Source: Trachelipus rathkii
Lineage: Eukaryota; Arthropoda; Malacostraca; Isopoda; Trachelipodidae
Direction of reading: 5' to 3'
Length of the DNA: 17,500 nt
Assembly: GCA_015478945.1 (NCBI GenBank)
Contig: JABUQX010002262.1
Coordinates: 15,001 to 32,500, forward strand
Position numbers and translations under genes: made by a program. Shown here in pieces: positions 1 to 9,136 of this stretch (position 1 is the stretch's first letter; each line of letters starts with the position of its first letter). The notes beneath the pieces were generated by a model, which was not told the origin of the DNA, searched no databases, and was given only the letters and a program-made list of their open reading frames with translations.

Positions 1-1690
1 CGCTAGACCGTGGGACCTTTTAAAGAGAGGAAGATTGAAATACTGGATGGAAAAAATAGATGAAGGCAAGGAGTTCCATAAAACAGATGTGCCTATAAAG
101 AAGGAGTCACCACAGCGAGTGATTCTTAAGTCTCCAATGTTCACCCTATATTCATGTGAGAGTAATGTATTTCTTGTGCTACGAGGGCGACGCAATCATG
201 GAGAAATACAAGAGGTCAATTCTCTCGAGCACCCACCGTTGCAATACCTATAGAAAAGAGATAGGGCGCCAATGTCATTTCGAAGAGGAAAAGGGAATAG
301 AGAGTTAGAAAGTATGAGCCAGTTTATAAGTCTCTTTACCTTAGCATCAATCTTATCCAAAAGCAGGTGGATCGGATCCACCCAAAATGTGAGAACAGTA
401 TTCCATACTGGGGCGAATAAAAAACCCTTGAACTTAGCAGAAGAAAAAAATTTACGCAATCTGAACAGAATTCCCAGCTTCTTTGATGCCATTTTACCAA
501 CCAATGTGATATAAGGTCTCCAAGACAATTTACTACTTATGTTCAGTTTTCCAAAGAATGTTTATGTTGTTTACAAGATGAAACAATAGAGCCGTCGAAT
601 GATAGGAAAAGTTGGGCGGATATTTTTTAGAGAGGGCGATATAGGAAAAGTTGAGTTTTTAAAGAGTTGAATTTCACAAGATAGCGATTACGGTTACCCA
701 CTGAGAAATCTCGACCAGGTCAGGAAGAATTGAATCTGAAAGCTATGGACGAAAGACAACTCTAGATACAAACGAGGGAGCACATTTGAAATGAGCGTAA
801 GAATGGAGAGTTGAGTCCATTGGCGTAAAGAGTGACCAGAAGTTAGAAGTGCAGCTAAAAGAAGATCGTTGATGATAAGTTAGGAATAAGTTTTGGAGAT
901 AAAATAGAACCCTGGGAAAACACCCTTACAATTAATAAGAAGAAGGAAAAAGAGGTTGCTCCATTCAATAAGAGTTGAAAATGGAACTATCTGAAAAAAA
1001 ACAAGACAAGAGTAAGCAAAGCACAGGAGAATTATATCTCAAAGTGTATAGGTAGAATATTGAGAGTAGCGGACGCACGCCATATACCATGTCAAAAGCC
1101 TTAGATATGTCCTGCGCTACCACACAAGACTCCCCATGGGTCCCTCTAAAGGGCAAGTTTGACCATAGATCAGCGAGATAGAAAAGAATGTCACCAGTTG
1201 ATCTCGAACGTCCGAAAGCGCATACTGATGATCTGAAAGAAAGGAATCAGATTCTATATGGTCGAGGAAATGATAGTTACGAATAGTTTTAGACAGAAAG
1301 ACGATATGGTCGATAGTTAGAAGGATCAGAGCCGGTTTTCCTTACCTGTTTTCGGGATTAGGCAGAATAAAGTGCGCTTCCAGCAATAGAGAGAAATGTT
1401 TCTTTAGTATTAAAGGCATTAGAGATGTATGAGTTAAACGAGGACAGTCTATACCAATTAATTGTAAGAATCACACTCCTCAAAACAACGAGGAGAATGC
1501 CATCTGGGCACTGGCTTTCCGAACGTCCCATAAGATCTCAAGGATCTCATATACCAGATGATGAGTAATGTCAGGTGAAAACATGGGACACCTGAGAGGT
1601 AATGGAAGTCATGGAAATGGGGTAGCTTGAAATCGTCTCATGTGCGGGATTAGATGAAATAAAGAAGACCAAAAAGATTAGCCTTTTCAG
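1..1690 (-). pseudogene. Degenerate jockey-like non-LTR retrotransposon reverse transcriptase
   Basis: Read on the minus strand, this holds the ordered landmarks of a non-LTR reverse transcriptase, the enzyme that copies the element RNA into DNA at the target site. Visible pieces are PDGI (1496-1507), SDPSNYRP (1307-1330), SDHQY (1222-1236), motif A VVAQDISKAFD (1091-1123, both Asp kept), motif B QGSILSPK (891-914), INDLL (859-873), the motif C position YANG (816-827, normally YADD), the thumb and C-terminal part (196-528, with SLFYRY at 244-261) and the tail RCGDSFFIGTSVLWNSLPS (61-117). Several frame changes and stops, including TGA at 196-198, separate these pieces. No endonuclease domain is seen upstream, so the copy is probably 5'-truncated near the purine tract at 1709. 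The 3' end lies beyond the left edge. Order and motifs fit jockey-like elements of arthropods; the exact clade is uncertain. Confidence 0.88.
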
Positions 1691-1708
1691 AAGGAGTGTT
1701 AGCAACAC

Positions 1709-1804
1709 AGAGAGAGAGAAAGAAAGAGAGAAGAGAGAGGAGAAGAGAGAGCGAGAAGAGAGAGAGAAAGAGATGTTAGAGAGAGAGAGAGAGAGAGAGG
1801 GAAA

Positions 1805-1903
<99 letters not shown>

Positions 1904-1952
1904 TATGGAGTCAGAGGAAAGAGAGAGGAGGAAAGAGAGAGAGAGAGAGATT
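1709..1952. repeat. (GA)n purine microsatellite
   Basis: Nearly pure purine tract, with an uninterrupted GA run of roughly 80 bp in the middle and AAAG or GGA interruptions at both ends. It borders the truncated end of the reverse transcriptase remnant. An open frame here encodes only Arg-Glu repeats and is not a gene. Confidence 0.97.
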
Positions 1953-2358
1953 GATCAAGATAGTCAAGTAGAAATGAGATGTTATGTCATGATGTTTGTG
2001 AGAGAGAGAATATATATATGATCGGCTTTACTTATAAATTTTGAGAAAAATAAATTAAATTCGATCTGATTCGTTTTATTAATTTAATAAGTACTAGTTG
2101 CTTTCAATTGTTACTCTGCTTGAAATTTTAAGATTATTTGTCGAAATTAAATGCTAATTAAAAAGAATAAATGTTAACTTTTTGAATTTGACTGAATAAA
2201 ACTTTTTGAGCTTAGTTTAAATTTAGGCACATTTATTAAGACATTCACGTTACATTAATTATAATTAAAACGTTTAGGCAATTAAATAATATTCAACTCG
2301 ATATTTTTATTAAATGTAACATCTAAAGTAACACAAGCTTATTGTAAAATGAAAATGA

Positions 2359-2371
2359 CCTCTCTCTCTCT

Positions 2372-2409
<38 letters not shown>

Positions 2410-2520
2410 CTCTCTCATCTCTCTCTCTCTCTCTCTCTCTCTTTTCCTCTTCTTCTCTTCTCTCTCTCTTCTCCTCGGTCTCTCTCTCTCTCTCTCATCT
2501 CTCCTCTCTCTTCTCTCTTT

Positions 2521-2571
<51 letters not shown>

Positions 2572-2617
2572 CTCTCTTTCACTTCTCTCTCTCTCTTCTC
2601 TCTCTTCTTTTCTCTTA
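2359..2617. repeat. (CT)n pyrimidine microsatellite
   Basis: Continuous CT-rich tract with interspersed TTCT and CCTC. It is complementary to the GA tract at 1709-1952 and interrupts copy A of unit R between its left and right segments. Copy C has a much shorter CT run (about 10210-10236) at the equivalent position, so the tract has expanded or contracted independently. Confidence 0.96.
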
Positions 2618-3219
2618 ATTCATTTTATGTAATTTTTTAGTTTATTTCGACATAAATATGTTTAAAAGCGTCTCAAACAGTCAAAAATCTAAACCTTTCT
2701 TTTCCATTGGTAGGCGGTAATTGGGGAAGCCCTAAATATCTTCTTTGAAAGAAAGACGTTTGTAAAAAGAAAGAAAATTAATGAAAGCCATGCAAGTTAA
2801 CGTTAAAGTCACATAATGACACAGGATTATTCAATTCAAATTTTCAGAAAAGGATAATAACAAATCTCTGATATGTTTTAATTAATAACAAAAAAATTAT
2901 ATATATTAGAACATTTAACAACCGATTGTTTAAGAAAGGACGAGGAACGACTTTGCTGAAAAATCATTTAAGATCAAAATATCTTTTTATATCATATAAG
3001 AAGAATATAGAACAAATGTAACATAAAAAGCTCAGTACATGAACAAATTTACGTAGATCAAGTATAATAGTTTAATACATAATAAATATAAAGAACAAAT
3101 AAATTAGCTTATGAACACAAACAAAATTAAGGAGAAATATAAAAGTTATTTCCTGAGGGAAAAATAGAACATATAAAGGACATATGAACTTAAGAGTAGG
3201 ATTCATTTTAAAGTTTATT

Positions 3220-3510
3220 TCCTCCCATCTTTCATAGAAGAAACGAATCAGTGAAGAAAGTCTTTACAATTTTCCTCATCTCGAGCATTGCTCTTCTTCA
3301 GCGGCCAATCCCGAGATGAGTTTCACAACTTTTAGCAATGATATACGTTTCTTCAATGGCGCTTATATTTAATACGATTACTTCTTCAAAGGAACGATGA
3401 AATTGAGATTCTTTCTTTTTTTAGGAGAATTTCGGTCAGGTTTTGGGTTTTGATGTTTAGGAAACAGCGACAATAGAATCCCTTCACTTCTAAAGCGGAA
3501 ATAAAGATAA
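3220..3510 (-). other. Best-conserved internal block of unit R (copy A)
   Basis: This block is shared with 7185-7480 (opposite orientation) and 10840-11130 and looks clearly more alike between copies than the A- and T-rich flanks. On the minus strand, copy C reads SFEEVIALNVSAIEETYIIA and copies A and B read nearly the same, but the frame is broken by a stop a few codons later in A and B. Upstream on that strand lies a long pyrimidine tract ending in TTAG or a similar sequence, which resembles a splice acceptor. Copies A and C also carry a short hairpin (CTCATCTCG at 3275-3283 with CGAGATGAG at 3312-3320 in A). I do not recognise the peptide. It could be a captured exon fragment, a structured RNA, or simply the youngest part of the element. 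Confidence 0.45.
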
Positions 3511-4387
3511 AGAAGACAAAATAAATAAAAGAAAAAAGTAAAATTGTATAAAAAGGGAAAAATAAAAAAAAAATTACTTACATGAACAAAAATGAACAGA
3601 CTTGAAAGAATAAAGAAAACACGAAAAATATGATAAAAGAAGAAATATTGAAGAACAAAGAAATAATTATTGACCAAAAAGTCATAAATATAAAGAAAAT
3701 AAGAAAAATGAATGTAATTGAATAATAAGAAATATATTAACTTACTAATTTTATTTTTATTAATTCGAAGATGCTTTAAAAAAGCTGAAATTTTGTTGTA
3801 TGGTCAGTAAACCAATCATTATATTTACACAATAATAAGCGCAATCTACATGTACAATTGACATGCAAAGACAGACAGATTTCTGTGCATGCAAAAGACA
3901 ATTTAAAACGCATCCTTACACATAAATTCCAATTGCAGTGAAATACGAAAGATTTATATTGACGTTTTGAACCTTCACGTTACCAGCTTACAAGCAGAGT
4001 TTTTATCGATGTTCCAATTAAATTTTTTTTCGTTCTTCAGTTAACTAATTTTCCAACTGCAAAGAGGGGTCTGCATATAAATGTTCCCAGAATAGTATTC
4101 CAGAGGCAGATTGCCCAGATTGACAATTCTTTACACTATCTGCTTCTAAACTATCCTTTTCGCTGTAATAGGCAGGAGTCAATTCAATTATGGGGAATAT
4201 CATTTCGAAGCAAATTCTGATGTATTCAGGAAGGGTGGGCAATACTTTACGCTTGCACAACGCAAGTTGTTAAGATTTTAGTCAATGGCTGGTGTTGGCA
4301 AAGCTACTTGTTTCTCATAAAAATATTTTAGCAAGCAAACCGTTTACCCATTCGTTATCTCCAAGACATTCTTGGTATTGCTTAAAT

Positions 4388-4907
4388 ATATATATATATA
4401 TATATATATATAGTATTATATATATATATATAATAATTATATATATAATATATATTAGTAATATATGAATATTAATATATAGTAATGTAACTATAACTGT
4501 AAGATATATAAATAATAATTTAACATATTTATAATAATAGTTATTATATATATATATATATATATATAATATTATATATATATATATAATAATATTATAA
4601 TAATACTATATATAAAAATTATATTTATATTATATATATTATATTAATAAGATCTATAATATATATAATTACTATATAGTATTATTTTATATATATTATA
4701 ATAATATAGTGTATATATAGTATATAAGATATATATAATATATCAATCATAATTATAAATATAGTTATATATATACTTAATATTATATAATATATATTAT
4801 AATATATATATATTATTATATAATATATATATATTAATATAATATATATATATATTTATATATATATATATATTATATATTATTTATATATATTTATATA
4901 TATATAT
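4388..4907. repeat. (TA)n-rich array
   Basis: About 520 bp of TA dinucleotides with scattered TAA, TTA and TAG interruptions. It lies between the right end of unit R copy A and the left end of the Penelope-like element. Confidence 0.95.
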
Positions 4908-5150
4908 AAAGAACAAAGCAATTTAAAACCACAAAGAAATAAACAGGGGAATTAAAAAACTTCTTTTTAAATAAATTAAGATGTTTGAGTTTCGAGACTC
5001 ACTAACTTAGTCTCCTCTTCAGAACTAACAATGAAAATAAATTTAATCTTAACAAAATTAATAAAAAAAATAAATAAAACATAAAAATAAAAAGTAAAAT
5101 AACATCAATTAAAAGAACAAAAGGCGACAAAAAATTGATTCACTTTCCTT
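4908..5150 (-). repeat. Left inverted pLTR-like repeat of the Penelope-like element
   Basis: Its reverse complement matches 5704-5933 along nearly the whole length, from the outer AAAGAACAAAGCAATTT to the inner GATTCACTTTCCTT, with small indels in the A- or T-rich middle. It holds one hammerhead-like core. A perfect 8-bp inverted repeat, CTTAACAT-G-ATGTTAAG (5148-5164), marks the inner border. Confidence 0.85.
4989..5022 (-). ncRNA. Hammerhead-ribozyme-like core, left copy
   Basis: On the minus strand this reads CTGAAGA (5016-5022), one G (5015), then a 6-bp stem GAGACT/AGTCTC (5009-5014 with 4994-4999) with a 9-nt loop, then GAAAC (4989-4993). That is the CUGANGA, helix II, GAAA order of a hammerhead ribozyme, with one extra G at the base of helix II. 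I cannot build a convincing helix I or a clear helix III and cleavage site, so it may be degenerate or inactive. Known Penelope-like elements carry minimal hammerheads at this position. Confidence 0.5.
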
Positions 5151-5199
5151 AACATGATGTTAAGAAATTAGTTTTTTCAGATAGGTATATGAAAATATT

Positions 5200-5597
5200 A
5201 AAGTCATACGTTTCTCACCTCAACTTCTTAACATTAAGTTTATGCTTAATCGTTTATTTGATATAAAAATTGTTTTTAGTTTTCCTGATTCTCTTTCACA
5301 ACATTTAATTAAAAATAATACTTCTAAATTGGAAGTGGCTGGTGTAGTTTTTAAGATTCCTTGTTGCTCGTGGAGAACTCTTATTTTGGTAAAACTTTAA
5401 AGACCCTCAAGGTTAAATTAGATCAATATAAAGGTGAAGTTAGAAGAGGAAACGGCAGGAATGCCATTTTTAGGCGCTTTATCATCAAAATGATTCATTT
5501 ACTCGTCGATTGGGACGGTGGCAAATTTTTTTCAATAATAATTACAAATAAAAATCTAATAATCAATTATTTGAATCTCTTTTTCCTTTCTTACTAA
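5200..5597 (+). pseudogene. Penelope-type GIY-YIG endonuclease remnant
   Basis: A frame running from about 5200 to 5400 reads FDIKIVFSFPDSLSQHLIKN, then AGVVFKIPC, which resembles the lead-in and first strand of Penelope GIY-YIG endonucleases. After a frameshift at about 5360-5380 the match continues in the next frame with YFGKTLKTLKVKLDQYKGEV, then GNGRNAIF, HLLVDWDGGK and a weaker C-terminus up to 5597. The family nicks target DNA to prime reverse transcription. The YFGKT segment corresponds to the YIG part and the VDWD region to the usual distal motif. The second Cys of the usual KIPC-x-x-C motif has shifted or been lost at the break. No reverse transcriptase precedes it, and the inverted repeat begins about 50 bp upstream. 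Confidence 0.72.
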
Positions 5598-5703
5598 GTG
5601 TAATTGTATATCTGAGAGATATTTTTTAATTTTGTCAATAACAAGAAGATATCCTCATCTGACATATATATCATCAGGAAATTAGAAATTTAGAAATCAT
5701 CTA

Positions 5704-5933
5704 AAGGAAAGTGAATCAATTTTTTGTCGCATTTTGTTCTTTTACTTGTATGTAATTTTACTTTTTTTTTTTATGTTTTATTCATTTTTTTATAATTTTG
5801 TTGAGATTAAATTTATTTTCATGTGTTAGTTGAAGAGGAGACTAAATTAGTGAGTCTCGAAACGTAAACTTTCATTTTTTATTTTAATTCGCCTGTTTAT
5901 TTCTTAGCGGTTTTAAAAATTGCTTTGTTCTTT
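5704..5933 (+). repeat. Right inverted pLTR-like repeat of the Penelope-like element
   Basis: Reverse complement of 4908-5150, starting at AAGGAAAGTGAATCAA and ending at GCTTTGTTCTTT. It lies about 100 bp downstream of the endonuclease frame and carries the second hammerhead-like core. Divergence from the left copy shows the element is not a fresh insertion. Confidence 0.85.
5830..5863 (+). ncRNA. Hammerhead-ribozyme-like core, right copy
   Basis: Reads TTGAAGA (5830-5836), one G, GAGACT (5838-5843), a 9-nt loop, AGTCTC (5853-5858) and GAAAC (5859-5863). Compared with the left copy, the first core base is T instead of C, which would be expected to impair a hammerhead. The GTAAAC that follows could form a short helix III as in minimal Penelope hammerheads. 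The 6-bp stem is kept in both copies while the loop differs by one base. Confidence 0.45.
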
Positions 5934-5980
5934 ACATTCATAGAGTTTGAGTTGAAGTAAAACTCTTTAAATATTTTTTG

Positions 5981-6066
5981 TTATATATATATATACTATA
6001 TATATACTATATATATATATATACTATATACATGTTAATTCGATTGAATGTTTAGATACACATTAT

Positions 6067-6140
<74 letters not shown>
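5981..6140. repeat. (TA)n array
   Basis: TA microsatellite with a short non-TA island (about 6029-6070, CATGTTAATTCGATTG and following) near its middle. It ends directly at the 5' end of unit R copy B. Confidence 0.95.
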
Positions 6141-6144
<4 letters not shown>

Positions 6145-6697
6145 TGAGGAACATTTGAATTTAATATCTAAGAAAAAGACATCTTATGATATTTTTTTTC
6201 TATAGTTCATAAACTCCTTTCCACCTTTTAAGTAACTTTATATTTATGAAGCTTACCGGCCTTTATAGTCAAGTAAGGTTAACAATACAATATGTGTTTG
6301 TTTAAGAACACACATATACGAATACGTGTATATATGGTCAACTTTACAGAGCACATACATATAAGAACACGTGAATCAGCTTTACATATAAATTTTAAGA
6401 AAAATATATTAAACTTGATCTGATTCCTTTCATTGATTTAATAAGTACTAATTGCTTTTAATTATTACTCTGCTTTAAATTTTGAAATTACTTGTCGAAA
6501 TTAAGTGCTAATTAGAAAAGTATAAATGTTACTTTGAATTAGGACTGACATAAAACTTTTAAATTTAGTTTAAATTTAGACACATTTTTTAAGACATTCA
6601 AGTTATATTAATTATAATTAAGTAGTTTACTCAATTAAGTACTATTAAAGTCGGTATATTTTATTAAATAAAACTTTTAAATTATCACAAGCTTATA
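6141..6697 (+). repeat. Unit R, copy B, left part in direct orientation
   Basis: Begins AAATGAGGAACATTTGAATTT directly after (TA)n, as copies C (9137) and D (12528) do. It contains the shared CCACCTTTTAAGTAACTTTA and CGGCCTTTATAGTCA stretches and then the left segment that matches 2016-2345. At about 6690-6698 (AGCTTATAA) it changes abruptly to inverted right-segment sequence. Confidence 0.8.
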
Positions 6698-7757
6698 AGT
6701 TCGTATCGCGAAGGTTTGAATCATTAAAGCAAATATTTCGTATTTCAACGCAACTGAATTTATGTGAATGGGAGCGTTTTAAATTGTCTTTTTGCATGCT
6801 CAGAAATCTATCTGTCTGTTTTGCCTGTCAATTGTACATGTAGATTGTGCTTAGTATTGTGTAAGTGTAAATACTGTTTTACTTTAAATACAATAAAATT
6901 TCTTCCTGGTTTAAAGCATCTTCGAATTAATAAAATCAAAATTAGTATGTTAAAATATTTCTTATTATTTAATTCAATTCAATTTTTTATTTTCTTTATT
7001 TTTATTACTTTTCATTCAATTATTGTAATTTCTTTGATCTTCAATATTTCTTCTTTTACCATATTTTTCGTTTTATCTTTATTCTTTCAAGTCTGTCCAT
7101 TTTGTAAGAAATTTTCTTTTTAATTTTTCACCTTTTTTTACAACTTCACTTTTCTCTTTTTTTTATATATATTTATTTTGCCTTTCTGTCTTTATTTCCG
7201 CGTTAGAAGTGAAGGGATTCTATTGTCGCTGTTTCCTAATCATCAAGATCCAAAACCTTACCGAAATTCTCCTAAAAAAGAAATAAGCTCAATTTCATCG
7301 TTACTTTGAAGAAGTAATCGCATTAAATAAAAGCGCCATTGAAGAAACGTATATCATTACTAAAAGCTGAGAAACTCATATCGGGATTGGCCGCTGAAGA
7401 AGAGCAATGCTCGAATTTAGGTAAACTGTAAAGACTTTCTCCATTCATTCGTTTCTTCTATCAAAAATGGGAGGAAATAAACTTTACAATGAATCTTACT
7501 CCTAAGTTCATCTGTCCTTTGCATGTCCTATTTTTTTTTCATGAAATAAACTTTTATATTTCTCCTAAATTTTTGTTTGTTTTTCATAGGCTGTTTTATT
7601 TGTTCTATATATTTATTGAGTAGTCAATTATTATACTTGTTCTAAATTTGTTCATGTGTTGAGCTGTTTATGCTGCATTTTTTTCTATATTCTTCTTATA
7701 TGATGTATAAAGATATATTGATCTTTGTTTTTATATTATTCATGGGTCTTACATCCG
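6690..7757 (-). repeat. Unit R, copy B, right segment inverted
   Basis: Reverse-complement match to about 2940-3990 of copy A and 10590-11605 of copy C. It includes TGTACATGTAGATTGTGCTT (6834-6853) and the conserved internal block (7185-7480). Short open frames here, such as 6764-7123, do not keep the same reading frame in the other copies and are not taken as genes. The inverted segment ends in a (TA)n tract at 7757. Confidence 0.82.
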
Positions 7758-7797
7758 CTCTATATATATATTATATATATATATAAATATATAATAT

Positions 7798-7831
<34 letters not shown>

Positions 7832-7893
7832 AATATATATTATATATAGTATAAAAGAACGGTGCAAGACCATGAATAATAATAAAAACAAAG
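7723..7893. repeat. Long inverted repeat (hairpin) around a (TA)n core
   Basis: Arms at 7723-7756 and 7861-7893 are nearly perfect reverse complements (ATTATTCATGGGTCTTACAT against the complement of GGTGCAAGACCATGAATAAT, with a few mismatches and one indel). They flank about 104 bp of TA repeat. Both arms match the sequence near 10592 in unit R copy C, so this is a head-to-head junction of two unit R fragments. Confidence 0.78.
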
Positions 7894-8010
7894 AACAATA
7901 TATATATCATATATATTATATATATATATTATATTATATATATATATATATTATATATATATATATTATATATAATTAATATATATATATATATATATAT
8001 ATAAATAATT
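7894..8010. repeat. (TA)n array before the hAT-like element
   Basis: TA repeats with TTA interruptions, ending in ATAAATAATT, which directly precedes the CAGGGGCG terminus at 8011. Confidence 0.93.
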
Positions 8011-8355
8011 CAGGGGCGGTCATTAAGCGTATGCTAGGTAAGCTCCGCTTGCCCAAATGGGTCTGACAATTGATGATGCATATATTTCTTTTAATATTTC
8101 AAAAAATTTTGAAATTTAATTTATCTTTTTTTCTAATGGAAATACAAACTATTTATGGTCTGGTGAGTGCGTACTAAACGTAACTAAACGGCGGCCTTTT
8201 ACTGGGAAGTGCATGCGCGAAAAATTTTAGTTTCTGTGAAAAGTTCATTTATTTAAAGTAAAATATAAGCGATAAGCTTCTTGATTACTCTTTAGCTTGA
8301 TATATACGTTTTGTCGTTAGTGGTTGTTGCTGTGTGTTCATTAGTTTTTATAATT

Positions 8356-8398
<43 letters not shown>

Positions 8399-8407
8399 TA
8401 TATATAT

Positions 8408-8438
<31 letters not shown>

Positions 8439-8796
8439 ATATATATATATATAATATATATATATATATAAGGCTACTTTACAAATCGCGAGAAAAAAAG
8501 GAAGACTACCTCAGTCAGTCTCATTTTAGCGTGTAATTACAAATCTCTCCAAATAAAAGATGAGGACTTAAATAATGCAAAATTTTCAAAGTTAAATGAT
8601 ATCATACAACTATACAGTAAATATCACTATCTTGAATCTATTAAAATATATAAATAACCATATTTAGATACATATATATCTATAATATATAATATATATA
8701 CTATATATAACAGTATATATAATATATAGTATATATTATACTATATATTAATCGAGATATTTCAAATATATTAAAACTATAGATTGTATCCATTAT

Positions 8797-8830
<34 letters not shown>

Positions 8831-8869
8831 GTTAAAGCTTACTCACGAAAACCTGAGCACACGCCCCTG
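8011..8869. mobile_element. Non-autonomous hAT-like DNA transposon
   Basis: The two ends are CAGGGGCG at 8011-8018 and its complement CGCCCCTG at 8862-8869. A second match, GTAAGCT, lies at the same distance (bases 28-34) from each end, giving an imperfect terminal inverted repeat of about 34 bp. CAGGGGCG-type termini are typical of hAT elements. hAT insertion makes 8-bp duplications, but the flanks AAATAATT and ATATTTAT do not match, so that support is absent. GC-richer subterminal sequence (about 8160-8225, GTGCATGCGCG) also fits. The interior holds (TA)n at 8358-8470 and 8664-8830 and no transposase. One unrecognised stop-free frame runs from 8472 to 8654. Confidence 0.55.
8358..8470. repeat. 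(TA)n array inside the hAT-like element
   Basis: About 110 bp of TA repeats with a few TAG, TAA and AAT interruptions. Further TA-rich stretches follow at 8664-8760 and 8793-8830. Confidence 0.93.
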
Positions 8870-8907
8870 ATATTTATATATTATCATTTATCTAATAATT
8901 AATTTTA

Positions 8908-8945
8908 TATATATACTATATCTAACATATATATATATAATATAT

Positions 8946-8979
<34 letters not shown>

Positions 8980-9055
8980 ATTATATTAATTATATTATAT
9001 ATATATTTATATATATATTATTATATATATATTAATATATAATAGTATATATATA

Positions 9056-9086
<31 letters not shown>

Positions 9087-9136
9087 ATATATATATAAAT
9101 ATAATATATATTTATATATATTTAATATATATATAT
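8908..9136. repeat. (TA)n array preceding unit R copy C
   Basis: TA-rich array with TTA and AAT interruptions, running into AATGAAAAGCATTTGAATTT at the 5' end of copy C. It repeats the junction seen at 6141 and 12528. Confidence 0.93.

Larger units (their letters stand above)
2016..4388 (+). repeat. Unit R, copy A (unclassified dispersed repeat)
   Basis: First of three long copies in this window. The left segment (2016-2345) matches 6366-6690 and 9376-9470 in the same direction. The right segment (about 2640-4388) matches about 10300-11968 directly and 6690-7757 in reverse complement. The 5' portion present in copies B and C is missing and replaced by the purine tract. A (CT)n tract at 2359-2617 separates the two segments. 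The right end, CATTCTTGGTATTGCTTA, runs into a (TA)n array, as the matching end of copy C does. No transposase or reverse transcriptase is recognisable on either strand, so it may be a non-autonomous element or a satellite-like segment. Plus orientation is arbitrary. Confidence 0.8.
4908..5933 (+). mobile_element. Penelope-like retroelement (truncated, inverted pLTR-like ends)
   Basis: An element of about 1 kb bounded by inverted repeats of about 240 bp (4908-5150 and 5704-5933), with a decayed GIY-YIG endonuclease between them. Penelope-like elements combine a reverse transcriptase with a C-terminal GIY-YIG endonuclease, are flanked by pLTRs that can be direct or inverted, and often carry hammerhead ribozymes in the pLTR. 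All of these hallmarks except the reverse transcriptase are seen here, so this looks like a 5'-truncated copy. It sits in a TA-rich spacer between copies A and B of unit R. No clear target-site duplication can be called in the AT-rich flanks. Confidence 0.78.

Noticed and set aside
272..514. 80-codon plus-strand open frame
   Set aside because: It is the antisense shadow of the reverse transcriptase C-terminal region on the minus strand.
1773..2021. Arg-Glu-rich open frame
   Set aside because: It is a direct reading of the (GA)n microsatellite.
2349..2618. Ser-Leu-rich open frame resembling a signal or membrane protein
   Set aside because: It is a reading of the (CT)n microsatellite with no other coding evidence.
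4045..4260. 71-codon minus-strand frame in unit R copy A, similar in part to 11647-11850
   Set aside because: The two copies agree only around MIFPIIELT and YYSEK, then diverge by indels. No known domain; kept only as part of the repeat.
7725..7979. Tyr/Ile-rich open frame
   Set aside because: It is a reading of the (TA)n arrays around the inverted repeat.
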